Origin: Gracilaria domingensis
Taxonomy: Eukaryota > Rhodophyta > Florideophyceae > Gracilariales > Gracilariaceae
Direction: 5' to 3'
Length of the DNA stretch: 64,000 nucleotides
Assembly: GCA_022539475.1 (NCBI GenBank)
Contig: VCMS01000301.1
Coordinates: 1-64,000, forward strand
This document shows, in pieces, positions 11,414 to 22,241 of this stretch. Each line of letters starts with the position of its first letter. The stretch's first letter is position 1. The translations under genes and the position numbers were made by a program. Below the pieces are notes generated by a model. It was not told where the DNA came from. It saw nothing but the letters and a program-made list of their open reading frames with translations, and did not search any database.

Positions 11414-11476
11414 TAAACTATTTTTTTGATAAAATTTGACGCTTTTGCACTAGGATTTGTCGTTAATATAGATAGG
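11414..11476 (+). repeat. 63-bp direct repeat, copy 2
   Basis: Exact partner of 10654-10716. The intervening segment holds a small inverted repeat (AAGGTGC and GCACCTT at about 11291-11310) and no gene. Confidence 0.9.
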
Positions 11477-11862
11477 CACGTGAAAAGTACGGTAAAGGCG
11501 GCCATTTTGTGCTCTAACTGACTTTATTTTCGTGCTCCGCACCCGCACAAAGCTGACTATGAGGTGTGCACACACACACGATGACTTACCCACGCTGTAT
11601 ATGCAGATATATTTTAGCATTCTAATTTATTGTGCTAAGTTAGCACTTTCATTTGTGAAAGTTATATTCTATTCTGAATTTGTGTTATACAAGCCCATTT
11701 TTCAACGTTACATATACGCAGAACACTACACAAGCCCTGCAAACGTGCTTCATATTGCATACATGCGCTACATAGGCTCCGAACACGTGAAAAGCAAGCG
11801 CAACACGCGCGCACCACTCACGACGCACATTCCCGCAGCACAGGTCACACACAAAAATGATA

Positions 11863-12067
11863 CGCGCTACCGAGGCGCACATCACGCCTCACGCCTGCGC
11901 TTGACACGCGCTACACAGGCGCACAGCACGCGTCAAACATGCGCTTGACACGGGCTGCACAGGCGCACAGCACGCATCCGACATGCGCACGACACATGCC
12001 AGACACACGTCCCGCACGAGCACCTCACGCGCTACACAGGCGCGCAGCACATTCGCGACACACGCCA
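11863..12067 (+). repeat. 44-bp imperfect tandem repeat, GC-rich
   Basis: Three contiguous 44-bp units begin at 11863, 11907 and 11951. Each starts CGCGCTAC or a close variant and ends near TTGACA. A partial fourth unit begins at 12029. The period is not a multiple of three and the open frames across it are not convincing genes. Confidence 0.8.
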
Positions 12068-12242
12068 GTCATGAGTACAGGCCGCGCCCAGCAGAAGCAG
12101 AGCACGTGTAACGGCCAGCGGAGCATAAGCCAATCACAAGGTTCAAGAAAGGCAGTGTATCACGACATCCGGGCCAGTACTATATGCAGTCGCGCCGCAC
12201 CCAAGTCCAATGTGCACGACTCAATATTCCTTTGGGAACTCT

Positions 12243-13955
12243 TTACTCTTCATCATCATCGCAAACTACTTTGTTACACCGCCTCTTTCGCTTCCTAGTT
12301 GGAGCAGGCGTCGTGGACATGCAGTCCTCATCCCCACGCGCACTGTTTTCATGGTTCTCGTGATGGTCGTTCTCTATCAAGTCCTTCACTTCCTTTGGAG
12401 AGGTCAGTGAGTTCTCCATTCTGTCTTCCTCTTCCACGAGTTCCTTCATTTCTTCTTCTCGCAATGCTATACGCTCCAGTTCTCTGTTACGCAGGTCACA
12501 AAGATTGAAAGGAAAGGCCAAGGTTCCTCTCTAGAGCTCTTCAAAGCGATGAAAAGGTACGTCGTCGACGATCCATTGCGGTTTTCCATTGACTCCCATC
12601 ATTATCTGCCCCTCCTGACTCAGTTCATCTGTTTTCTTCCACTCCTCGTCGGCCCTCGTACCGTCCATGCGTGCAATAGGATTTTGTATGAAGATTTGTG
12701 CGAGTGATAACGCCCCAGGCAGCACATCATACATATCTTCCACCATACGACTACGGAAGTCGTTGTTGAGTTCAACGTTCACTAGAGTCGGTATTGTTCC
12801 AATCATAAACCCATTCGTATCAACATCTGAGTAACCAGCGAGAAGCTCTCCTTCTTCCAGGCTCCTTGAGTCGAGGAAGGTAACGTTCGCTCCATACTCG
12901 CAAAGGTTCTCTACCAAATCACAATGTTCCTTTGCGTAGAAATCGTAGTCTTCCTTTGTCAGAGTCTCTGTTCGAATCACGCATCCAACCACTAGAATTG
13001 CCAGCGAATCATGACCCCCAATACGAACTGCGAAAGTGCTTGGCAATACAATGCTCGAACCGATCGTCAGAAACATTGTGCGTACTGCAGACTTGTCCAT
13101 TGCCCCAAATGCGGCCACATACTCGTAGAACAAACCGTCTTCTCCCTGTGACCCCGTATAGCATCTTACTATTCTCTCGGTTACTGTGAAAAACACTCCT
13201 GCTCCCTCTACACTTTGCTCAGAAAGAGCTCCTTCCACTGAGGGTAATACGGTATAGATAATGAAACTGCCACACTTTGTGTTCTCCGACGCTGACTTCG
13301 GGTTCGGCACCCATCCGTCCCAGGCATGAGTACTGCTCTCAAGTACTCCCACAGATCTTGAAAACACCCAACCCCCGTCCTTCCCGACGCCTGCAACATC
13401 ACGCCCTGCATCAACGACGCGCAGAAAGTCTCGCATCCCGCCGCTCTTTGGGACACGAAGTCCGATTCGGCAGCATACTTTAGAGACGAATGCAATGTCT
13501 TGGAAAGTCGGAGATCTATCGTTGTCGGCCCCGTACAGTGCCTCTCTCAGCCCGCGCTCCAGAATCAGGCCCAGTACATGCTGCTGCGCAACTAACATGG
13601 ATTCAAACATAGCGTTAGTATCGGGTCTTGTCCCCATTACGTACAACTCAGACTGAATTGCCAGCCCGACGCACTGCTCTTCCAGTTCCAAAGGACACTG
13701 AGAGCAGCTTGGATCTACGTTGAAATCCCCGTGTTCCTTAATCATTTCCGAATATTCTGCAAGGTCGACAAGTTCTGTGAAGGATAGATCTAACATTGCC
13801 GTTCCGTATCCCAAACCATGAATAAGCCCTTCGTACGACGCTTTCCAGGCGCCGCTTACACATTTTTTCGCATCAGATCCATCAATAACAAGCGCTTCTC
13901 GGCCATCAGCAAGAATTGCAAGAGGTCTCTCGGCATTCCCGATAAGCATAGACAT
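12243..13955 (-). pseudogene. Unidentified protein gene with an in-frame TAG near its 3' end
   Basis: An ATG at 13955 begins a 474-codon frame that meets TAG at 12531-12533. The same frame stays open for 95 more codons to 12243. The extension looks like real protein: a Glu/Arg-rich helix (LERIALREEEMKELVEEE), a basic nuclear-localisation-like RKRKRR and an acidic end. The main part has Cys clusters (SCSQCPLELEEQC) and no domain I recognise. It diverges from the protease-like gene at 14467, with about 500 bp between them. The pair may belong together, either as host genes or as cargo of a mobile element. Function unknown. Confidence 0.5.
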
Positions 13956-14466
13956 GGGATTCGGATTCTAGGATAACGAGGGAACAATCAAGGTGTATCG
14001 AAAGTGAGAACTTCAGAGAATGGCACAGCGCCACGGAATTATTCACTCCCGGGACCTTCGCAGCAGTTCGTTCGAAAGCCAAGAGCGTTGGCTTTAAACT
14101 CATGGAGTCCATTTCTCTTGAAAAGGTGTCTCTTTCTTCCAGTCTCAGTTTCTTTGACAGTCAGGAAATTTTTCTAATCACAGTAATCTTCATTTTTCGC
14201 CCACTTCCTGACCGTTTTACAATTTAAAAACGCCCTCAATAGATTTAGGAGACTCAAATTTACAGTTCCTGTACCTCCCCCCGCGGACCCCCCCTGGTTG
14301 GGGGGCGGAGCCCAACAAACCCCCCTTCGTTCTGCTCGCATTTTTCGTTGCGCACAGCTTGGCCGATTGAACCGACATTTTGGCTCCTCGGCTCACGCCT
14401 CTCTCGTAGTTGTATGCAATCTTTCTACTGCGTAGAAGTATCTCTTTACCATCCGTATCGGGCTCA
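13956..14466. promoter_or_regulatory. Shared intergenic region of a divergent pair with a GC-rich hairpin
   Basis: About 500 bp lie between the two divergent starts. At about 14285-14305 a run CCCCCC, a short loop TGGTT and GGGGGG can form a strong hairpin, inside a wider C-rich tract. A role in transcription is inference from position only. Confidence 0.35.
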
Positions 14467-16493
14467 ATGGATTTAAGCAATAACTGTGACTTGTCGGACG
14501 CTGAAAGTGAGGATGAAGGTCTGCTTGACATGGCCCAAGAACTTTCCACACTGACCGACAAGGTCTATCGCCGCATTCAACAGGCGCGTACCTCTGCTAT
14601 CCGCATCGCATATGTAGATTTGTTCATTGGGCCTCTGATGGGGCGCAGTACATCTTCAAAAAAGGTGTCATCCCTTGCCCAGGAGATCCGGTCCAGTTAT
14701 GAGTATCACTTTTCTGAACCGCTGATTGTTATACGATTCATGCAGAGAAGGTCATCTTTGTGGAAAGCTTCTGGTTCTCGGCGGTGGTCATCGCCTGCTT
14801 ACCGGTGCGAGACAGAAGAACATGCTACTCTTTCCTTATCAAGAAGTGGATCTCTCTGATCTCGAAGACTCTGGAACTCCGTTACACTTCCGCCGACATG
14901 AGTTTATGCTCATGCATCACCTTCAGGCTTCCGAGCTTCGTCCAGATGGATATAGAATTATGGAACAGGTAGCTCTCTACGGGGTACTTCGCACATATTG
15001 GCTGTGGAAGGAGAAGAAGCGCATTACTAAACTCCAACTCACAAGACCCAGCGATAGACCGAAAGCAATCACACACCGAAAGCTGTACGCATTGTACGAA
15101 ATCCTGTACAGGCCCGCAAAGCGCAGACGCAAGCACGCAATTTCCTTTCTAAGTAGCCCGGTGCATAAGACACGCGTTTGTTATATGTCCGGAGCAGACA
15201 GGTTGCTCAAGGCGAAGGTTGTGCGGGATTTTTGCTTTCTTGAGAGCTTCGCCAACACCAAGTTTGCCCTCACAACTTTGAACACAGTACGCCACTGGTC
15301 TGCCGTTAAGATTCGAAACGCAGTGAACAAAATGTTCAATGAACTGGAGAGTGGAGGAAGCACAGTGCTCAAATTTGTGGATGACCGGAAGAAGCGCTCC
15401 AAATCAAGAGGTCGTTGGGCAAAGCGGTCTTCCGCTAAACAGTCCCCCGCTAAACCGCCTCCGTCTCCAGCAGCATACAATGAAACAGCTGTTGTGAAAT
15501 CCAAGCCACCAGTAGGCTGGGAGCACTACATGAACTGGACTGCAAATGGTGATATGGAAATGTTGGACGAACTGGGTCGTAAGTTGCAGGAAGAGGACGA
15601 TAAGTTTAAGAAAGAGATTGGCTCTACGGTTGTAGTCATTGACGATAACAAGGAAAAGCTGCAAGTCGTGGAGAACGTTCGTCAGACAATGATGTCGAGG
15701 ATGAGGAAAGGCGAGACTGCATTCGATATTGCAAAGCTTGTGACAGAAGAAGCGTCAAAGTTACAATCTGAAGTAGACAGAAGTGGTACCTTGGTTGTGA
15801 ATGGCGGAGTACTACAAGATGAGCTGAAGCTAAATCGAAGGGATGTGACGTCTATCACTAATCTAAGCTGGGCCACCCCTCAAGCCGTGTTGTACACCAT
15901 GTTTTTCTTGAGTAACTGGACTTTACCAGGCATGAAAGATGTCTATGTATTGGATCCAGTACTCACGCAGGGATGGTGGGACGAAGAATTGGTACCTGGT
16001 AGTGATTCGTTCTCCAGCAGAGAGGTAAGAGTGCGTATGCATCCTCTATCGAGAACCAACAAACATGAACTTGTCTGGAGATCAAAAGTAACGTTCATAT
16101 TCATGTGTGGACGTAGGCATTGGACATTGGCCGTATTATTCGATCTCCCAACTCTCTTGGAGCACTTGCAGAACAATTCTGACTTTGAAAAGTCGTCTTT
16201 ACAAATCAAAGCGGGCAAGATGCCTAGTCTTCGACATTATTGACAAAGCTAATTCTCCACACTCGAAGTTAACGAAGAATCTCGTTCGATACTTGTGCTG
16301 TGCAAAACCCGGACCTACTCTAACCGAGGAAGATCTGCTCGCAAACATGACGGTTCACGAGCATCGGAGAAAGCTCCAGAGAGGAGCGGAGTGTGGTTTC
16401 TTTGCAACATACCATGCCTCGCTTGTTTTGTGGAACATGCAGCTATTCCGCATTGCAAATGCAACGCAACGGAGACATTCTCTTACTGATTAG
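14467..16493 (+). pseudogene. C48 (Ulp1/SENP)-like cysteine protease gene, frame-disrupted
   Basis: ATG at 14467 (MDLSNNCDLSDAESEDEG) begins an acidic N-terminal region. A long basic middle contains KKRSKSRGRWAKRS and several Lys/Glu-rich helices. The last part carries the protease signature: His in GRRHWTLAVLFD, Asp in VFDIIDKAN, and the Cys box RGAECGFFATYHA. These three residues are in the order of the Ulp1 family, which removes SUMO-like modifiers. The gene runs through three frames, with switches around 14730-14850 and around 16210-16240, so it is probably a pseudogene unless introns explain the switches. Ulp1 domains are often carried by DNA transposons, and the divergent partner supports that possibility. 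No transposase is seen nearby. Confidence 0.55.
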
Positions 16494-17134
16494 TACGAAA
16501 ACTACTCTTTTACTCGCTACTCTCACGTAATACAAAGCCGAATGCGGGTAATGCACTTCAAGTGCACGAGAGGTGGCTTTCAAACGGTCCAAAGTAGCGT
16601 TTTTCTGTCGGATGATGATACCTTTGAGCACAGTGCAATTGAGACTGCACGGGAGGACGCACAGCTGGCAGGCAGCAGATATGAAGATCAGAAGAACACG
16701 GCGAAGGATTATCCTTCCAGCTGCACAAGAAGCAAAACCAGAAGTACTGAACCGAAATAGAAAATAGGCATATCTGAGACGGTCAGGCCCGCTGTAGAGC
16801 ACGACGCCCAAAGCACAGATTCAGGGACAAAGCACTTGTTTGCACATGATGGTTCTTCAGCCTTGCCCCAGCTAAAAACGACAGAGGAGAATGCGGGCAG
16901 TTTACGACGGTCTTCAAAGGTGAATCAGAGTAGCGTGGTACAGGCCCTGGTTAATTTTTCTATCCGAACAGGAATTGAAAGCCAGTATTAGAACGATATC
17001 ATGAAGAGAGTAATGGAAGACCCCAAAATCCATAGCGCAGCACACTCACGGACGGAACTAATGACATTATTCAATCGATCTCCGATCTTACTCCAATTAT
17101 CGAGCGCCATATCAAAGACGCCCAACGTCGAATT

Positions 17135-17395
17135 ATGGAGACCTCGAGAGCCACGAGCGATATGAGTAATGCCCTGCGACCATCAAAAGGACCACATTCA
17201 TCGGTGACAACTACAGCGGTACAACGGACTACCGAACACATTAACACGGATTTCGACGTACCATCAACCGTTGTAGAAGGAGTGCTACTGATCAAGGAGA
17301 GCGATGATGAAGGCATTCAGAAGGAGTGGCTGGAATGTATGGAAAAAGCCAAACGTCTTATTGACCAGGCGAGGAAGATGAGAAGACCCAGTTAA
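17135..17395 (+). CDS. Small hypothetical frame
   Basis: An ATG-started frame of 86 codons, open upstream from about 17040 as well. Polar sequence with a basic end (RLIDQARKMRRPS). It lies downstream of the protease-like gene in a frame that gene also uses, so it may be its distal end. No domain recognised. Confidence 0.3.
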   Translation: METSRATSDMSNALRPSKGPHSSVTTTAVQRTTEHINTDFDVPSTVVEGVLLIKESDDEGIQKEWLECMEKAKRLIDQARKMRRPS

Positions 17396-17399
17396 TGGA

Positions 17400-18170
17400 A
17401 ACTGTGGTAAATGAAGTATTTTTCTTGAGAACTTTGCGCCCATTTCATATTATCTCAGGTCTGATTCTCTTCAGCGTCAAGCTACAGCGTTCAATTCTAC
17501 CCTATCTGTTTCCGATGTGCCCTCATATCGAGTTTGCTCCCTGTTCCAAAATGGAGGAAACATTCCTCCATTTTGGACAACAAGCTTAATTTCCCAATAA
17601 TGGTGCAAAATTCACAGCGCGCAAGGGTACATTTTAATCGAAGAGTTATAATTGTCTCTTAATTTTTCGGCATGGATAGATGACGTCATTATTGGGCAAA
17701 TGGACACATAATCAACGCCTTCGTTTTTATTTCAACTATTTCAGATCATTGACCATATTCGATTACTTGGTTTTTGCTCCTTTCATCGCGTTCGGCTACA
17801 ATGATATCAGGATCAGCAGAGGATCAGAAAGCCCTCTCCTATATATGTGGTTATCATCCCTCCATACACACTTCTGTGTTAATTATGACTATGTATTATT
17901 TATATTTTCGGCATATATATTCCATCCAATTTTTTTGGACATTGGGAGCTGGAAGTAATGGCGATACGACTGCGCCTTACCTGTTGATGTTCCCCCGCGG
18001 AAATTATCTCTTGCCAAAGTTGTGATACACTGTGGCCCATGATTCCGGTGTTGACGCATGTGATACACCTCTAGGTTTCAGTAAGATGACCTGATCCCTT
18101 GATTAGGCGTCAGGGTCACCTTCACGTTTCGCTACATTTATTTTCATTCTCGTGCTGTTATTCCAACGCT
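17400..18170. other. AT-rich leader of the palindrome-bounded element
   Basis: Apart from the palindrome at 17545-17577, no gene is supported in this stretch before the ATG at 18171. Confidence 0.5.
17545..17577. repeat. Left boundary palindrome
   Basis: Perfect 15-bp arms at 17545-17559 and 17563-17577 surround ACA. The core matches the right-hand palindrome at 25 of 27 positions. Confidence 0.9.
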
Positions 18171-20693
18171 ATGCCAACCGTTGCTGTCGTCTCATCGTCA
18201 CTGTCTGGTGACCGTGGACCAATATCAATCGGAGTCAACACGATTGGAATGCTTCCGATCTGTATTGAGTGCAAGTGTGGAATTTCTTCTCAACGAGCAT
18301 TGGAAACACACCTAACCCAAAAGCACTGCATCAGTGCAAGCCAGTCTCGTGATGCTTCCGAAGCTGTTTTCGCTCGTAAGAAGGAGATGACGTCAGCCAT
18401 GGGCTGCTCACCTTTTTGGCCCTCGTACCTCGCAGCACCTCAAAAACTGGATGAGCCTTCCCCACCCACTTTGGATCCCCTTCTTTGCCTGGACGTCTGC
18501 AATGGCTTTCAATGCGACAGGTGTCTTTCTTGTTACACGGATAAGAAGCCACTTGCGGTTCATTTGCGCAAAGCACACAATGTTACGCTTTTCAGAGGGT
18601 CAAATGGAGGCATTGCTGAACACAAGGAGGTGAAAGTGCAAAGGATTTTCTCCACTGGGAGACTCCGGCGGTACTTCTCTGTATCGATGAACAAAACGAT
18701 AGGTGAGCTCACTGTCGTCTCCAATATCGACAGTTTGGTACAAATTACTCCTAACGAAGTCAGGAACTCTTCAGATCATGACGATACAATTGCAGATAAT
18801 TCGAACTCAACTCAAGGCGAAGATGCTCGTGTATCAATGGCTTCATCTAAAACCGAAAAAATGTTGAACGGTTTCTGCAGTAACGAAGAAGGAGTGAACG
18901 TTCAAGATAAGCTCAAATCAACTTTTGTGTCTATATCAAAAGTTGACGATGTTCTGAAGGCACGTAGTAAATCAATGAATGTGGTTCATTCACTTGCGTC
19001 GATCGGACAGAGCGATCCACCCTTCCACTGCATCTCTGCGGACGTCAATAGTTATTTGGAGACCATACCAAAGCTCACTCTCGATATTCCGCACTCAGTC
19101 CTTATTTGGTGCAATTTGAGATCGAAAGGGGAACGTCGTGATCATTTCCGCACCGTTACTGAGAAAACCAGAAAGCAGTACGCCACAGAGCTTTGCCGTT
19201 TCATACTTTTCCTTTACCGTGCACTTCAACTTCGGCCTGACATCGTGGATCAGGGAACTCTTGCGGTGCTTAAGGAATATATGGCATTGTGTTCATCCAA
19301 AAAAGTCTCTATCATACTTCCTAGTACGAAAAAGAGTGATTGCGAAAGGTTGAAGCCCCTACATGAGCTTTTCAAATCCACTCTTCTGAAACATTGGCCT
19401 TTGTGTCAGTCTACAGCCCGTATGGACGTGAAGACATTCTTTTCGTGTAGATGTGTGAACGATGATGGTGGAGAAAGGTACAGATTCCACGAAGCATGGG
19501 AAATAACAAAACCGCTTGCAGCTCTTCAGTACGCTATAAGCTGCTGCGCGATTGTCGAGGTTCATGTTACCAACCAAATGTTGCAGGCAAACCCTTGTGA
19601 TGACGCGATATATGAGGCTCGATTCACCAAGATTAAGGATGCTGTTATGGTCAATCAAAACACAGTCGCGTCCTATGTCAGGAGCATGCTCGATTGTTCT
19701 ATGGGTCTTCTCTATCAAGAAGATATTGATGTATCATTTGAGGCATGCCTACATCATTCGTATTGTGGAATCGTCAGGGATACTCATTTGTCTCTCAAAG
19801 ATCTTGGAAGAAAGGTTTCTAAGTCTCATAGGAAAATTGAGGACCTGTTTTCGAAGCTCTTGTTTGGCAATGGAATGCCCGATGGATTTCAGAGTCAGAT
19901 CGGATCCCTACACGATGATCTGAGTGAAAATTCTATCGGTTTTTCTTTTCTTTCGTACCAAAGAGAACGTCTTTGGATGAAGAAAAATATTGCACATGTT
20001 CTACTCTTCCTTCAAGTCCCTGGTACTTCGGAGGAGGTAAACGGTTCTGCTCCAAATGAAGATATCGTCACTCTCTTCGGATCAAAGATGCGTAAATCAG
20101 TCACGATCGAGTGGATCACTCGTTGTCAGGAGCTCCAGCGACAGCTTTTATTCTGTATTCACATTTCTTCGGGATCTCTAGCTCGAGCAACGGAGTTGTC
20201 GACGTTGCGCTTAAAGAATGATACATATGGCATGCGGAACATCTTCATGTCTCAAGGACGGATAATGATCATCACCAGATGGTCGAAAACCAGAAATTTG
20301 AAAGGATTTGCTCATCCGATTCCACGATTTCTAGATCAGACGACCAGTGACCTATTCATAAAGTATCTAATGCTTATCAGATCTTTGGAGACATCGCTGG
20401 TGGGACTATTTCACGGAAGAGATGCTGCCGCTTTTCATTGGACGCGATTGTTTGTCAATAATGGCGTGCCGACTCAAGAGGCTCAGATACGGTCTGCTAT
20501 TTCGAAGGAGCTCTTCTTCAAAGACATTCAATTGAAATTCAATGACTATCGCGGGTATAACGTCGGTATGGTTCCTTTGGTGGCGGAGGGTAAAGCTCAA
20601 AGTCTTATTGAAGAGATTCGAAAAAATTCTTGCTCTATTGGACACGAACAGGCCGGTCATAGCTTCGAAGTTGCGGAGAGAGCTTATGCATGA
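18171..20693 (+). CDS. OrsD-type C2H2 finger plus tyrosine-recombinase-like protein
   Basis: From ATG 18171 the protein shows a C2H2 finger at residues 31-52 (C-x2-C-x12-H-x4-H). A second C-x2-C/H-x4-H pair follows (FQCDRC and HLRKAH), then KVQRIF and RYFSV as in OrsD-domain proteins. The middle is all-helical (TRKQYATELCRFILFLYR), like a core-binding domain. The last part resembles a tyrosine recombinase: Arg in SLARATEL (box I), a Lys in TRWSKTRNLKG, Arg in NDYRG, and AGHSFEVAERAYA. In that last motif GHS and Tyr have the same spacing as GHS and the nucleophile in XerD-type enzymes. The first box-II His is replaced by Asn. A TGA follows two codons after the putative catalytic Tyr, and the helicase continues in the same frame. 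The recombinase call rests on motif reading alone. Confidence 0.6.
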   Translation: MPTVAVVSSSLSGDRGPISIGVNTIGMLPICIECKCGISSQRALETHLTQKHCISASQSRDASEAVFARKKEMTSAMGCSPFWPSYLAAPQKLDEPSPPTLDPLLCLDVCNGFQCDRCLSCYTDKKPLAVHLRKAHNVTLFRGSNGGIAEHKEVKVQRIFSTGRLRRYFSVSMNKTIGELTVVSNIDSLVQITPNEVRNSSDHDDTIADNSNSTQGEDARVSMASSKTEKMLNGFCSNEEGVNVQDKLKSTFVSISKVDDVLKARSKSMNVVHSLASIGQSDPPFHCISADVNSYLETIPKLTLDIPHSVLIWCNLRSKGERRDHFRTVTEKTRKQYATELCRFILFLYRALQLRPDIVDQGTLAVLKEYMALCSSKKVSIILPSTKKSDCERLKPLHELFKSTLLKHWPLCQSTARMDVKTFFSCRCVNDDGGERYRFHEAWEITKPLAALQYAISCCAIVEVHVTNQMLQANPCDDAIYEARFTKIKDAVMVNQNTVASYVRSMLDCSMGLLYQEDIDVSFEACLHHSYCGIVRDTHLSLKDLGRKVSKSHRKIEDLFSKLLFGNGMPDGFQSQIGSLHDDLSENSIGFSFLSYQRERLWMKKNIAHVLLFLQVPGTSEEVNGSAPNEDIVTLFGSKMRKSVTIEWITRCQELQRQLLFCIHISSGSLARATELSTLRLKNDTYGMRNIFMSQGRIMIITRWSKTRNLKGFAHPIPRFLDQTTSDLFIKYLMLIRSLETSLVGLFHGRDAAAFHWTRLFVNNGVPTQEAQIRSAISKELFFKDIQLKFNDYRGYNVGMVPLVAEGKAQSLIEEIRKNSCSIGHEQAGHSFEVAERAYA

Positions 20694-20714
20694 ACACGGG
20701 AAGAGCTTTATGAC

Positions 20715-22241
20715 ATGCACAACTTCAAAATCCACACATACCGCCAGTTTTCGAACAAGTGGCATGAACTTCTAGGACTATTGGTCGGTCGTAAGACTAA
20801 CCTATGCACTGATGACCTTACCGTCCTGAAGAAACCCAAACTTTCCCACAGCAAGCAAGAGACGGTCCTAAATTTCCATGATGGAAATCAAGATCGCTCT
20901 GCTGAAGATGTTAGCCTTAAACGAAGCCAAAATGAAATGGGTGTGCTGCAGAGCCAAAACAGTTTTGACTACGGTCGTGTTCTTCGAGGAGGATCCAACT
21001 TCCTCGTCGCTGATAAGCAACATTGCTCAGTCGGTACCACATTAATTGAAGAGGACCCCAATAAGTACGAACATATATTGCCGTTCCTATTGGGAGAACT
21101 GCGAAGAATGGTGAAGGACCCTGGTGCAAAGTTCAAATCTCAAACGCAATACAACGTCACTGCCGCCGTGACCGAAAGAAGAGAAAACGCCTTTGCCGTG
21201 ATGCCAACTGGAGCTGGGAAGTCTCTCTGCATTTTACTACCAGTTTTCATGGCTCGTGGTTCTCTCTCAACCATCATCATAGTCCCTCTGGTCTCTTTGG
21301 TGCGGGAGTTCGAATTAAGGGCTGCAACTCTTCATATTTCAACCTGCACAAATCTTCCCACCCCTGATCAAGCAGATCTTTACATACTGACACCAGAGAA
21401 GCTGAGAGGAGATTCGTTTACGCAACTGATCTCCCGACTTTTGGAATCAGCCTCACTGGCACGGATTGTTATAGATGAAGCTCATCTCACCAGCATGTGG
21501 TCCAACTTCCGTCAAGCTCTTCGAGATATACGTTACGCTCTAGCCAGGATTCCGTCCGGTATTCCTAAAGTTTTCCTAAGCGCAACAGTGCCGCCTACCG
21601 AAAGAAACGATATTGTTGCCGTTCATGGGGAACGTCGGGCTACGTTATTCTCTATGCCAACGGTACGAAAGAATTTGGAGTTTTCAGTATTCCGCAAAGA
21701 CTTGGGAACATCAAATACCGGGCGATCATCTGGTGGAAGATATACAGACGCTCAGCAAGAAATGTTACAGGCTACCGTGAATACACTGAAACAAGAACTG
21801 GAAAAAATTTCCCGTTCTGAAATGCTGGCCTATGGAACTGACGGTGAGGCCATGCCATTTTTCCGGGTTCTCGTATATGTTATGCAGAGGAAGAATGTGG
21901 AGCAGTACGCAGATGTGTTGAGTACATCGTACCTCGATGTATTCTCTTTTATCACAGATGCAGATTCAAACCTTGATTTAAAGGTTAGTGTACTTCAATA
22001 CCACGCTGCAATGGATTCGAGAACTAAAGAAAAAATGTATGAAGTTTGGCGCACCCCCAAATGCGCACGAACGCAAGAACACTCTTCTAGATCAGTAAGG
22101 ATTGTGGTAATGGTTTCCACATGTGCTTTTGGAGCAGGTATAGATGCCTCAAACGTTCGGCTGGTATTGCATGTCGGTGGTTCGACCTCCTTGAAAGACT
22201 ACGCTCAAAAGGCAGGTAGGGCTGGGAGAGATGGACAATAG
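20715..22241 (+). CDS. RecQ-type SF2 DNA helicase
   Basis: An in-frame ATG at 20715 lies 21 bases after the TGA of the upstream frame. Helicase motifs in order are Walker A (MPTGAGKSLC), DEAH (VIDEAHL), SAT (FLSATVP), and the motif IV-like YHAAMDSRTKEKMYE. Motif V/VI is STCAFGAGID with QKAGRAGRDGQ. These belong to the RecQ family, which unwinds DNA 3' to 5'. A TAG at 22239-22241 falls directly after AGRAGRDGQ, where related proteins continue with residues like GRCIVLY. The window does continue with that sequence in the same frame. The Q-rich spot suggests a CAG-to-TAG change. If translated separately, the helicase would lack its C-terminal domain. Confidence 0.85.
   Translation: MHNFKIHTYRQFSNKWHELLGLLVGRKTNLCTDDLTVLKKPKLSHSKQETVLNFHDGNQDRSAEDVSLKRSQNEMGVLQSQNSFDYGRVLRGGSNFLVADKQHCSVGTTLIEEDPNKYEHILPFLLGELRRMVKDPGAKFKSQTQYNVTAAVTERRENAFAVMPTGAGKSLCILLPVFMARGSLSTIIIVPLVSLVREFELRAATLHISTCTNLPTPDQADLYILTPEKLRGDSFTQLISRLLESASLARIVIDEAHLTSMWSNFRQALRDIRYALARIPSGIPKVFLSATVPPTERNDIVAVHGERRATLFSMPTVRKNLEFSVFRKDLGTSNTGRSSGGRYTDAQQEMLQATVNTLKQELEKISRSEMLAYGTDGEAMPFFRVLVYVMQRKNVEQYADVLSTSYLDVFSFITDADSNLDLKVSVLQYHAAMDSRTKEKMYEVWRTPKCARTQEHSSRSVRIVVMVSTCAFGAGIDASNVRLVLHVGGSTSLKDYAQKAGRAGRDGQ

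Noticed and set aside
14467-16493. The Ulp1-like protease as a viral-type maturation protease
   Set aside because: The long basic N-terminal region and absence of capsid, packaging ATPase or polymerase nearby do not support a virus-like element.
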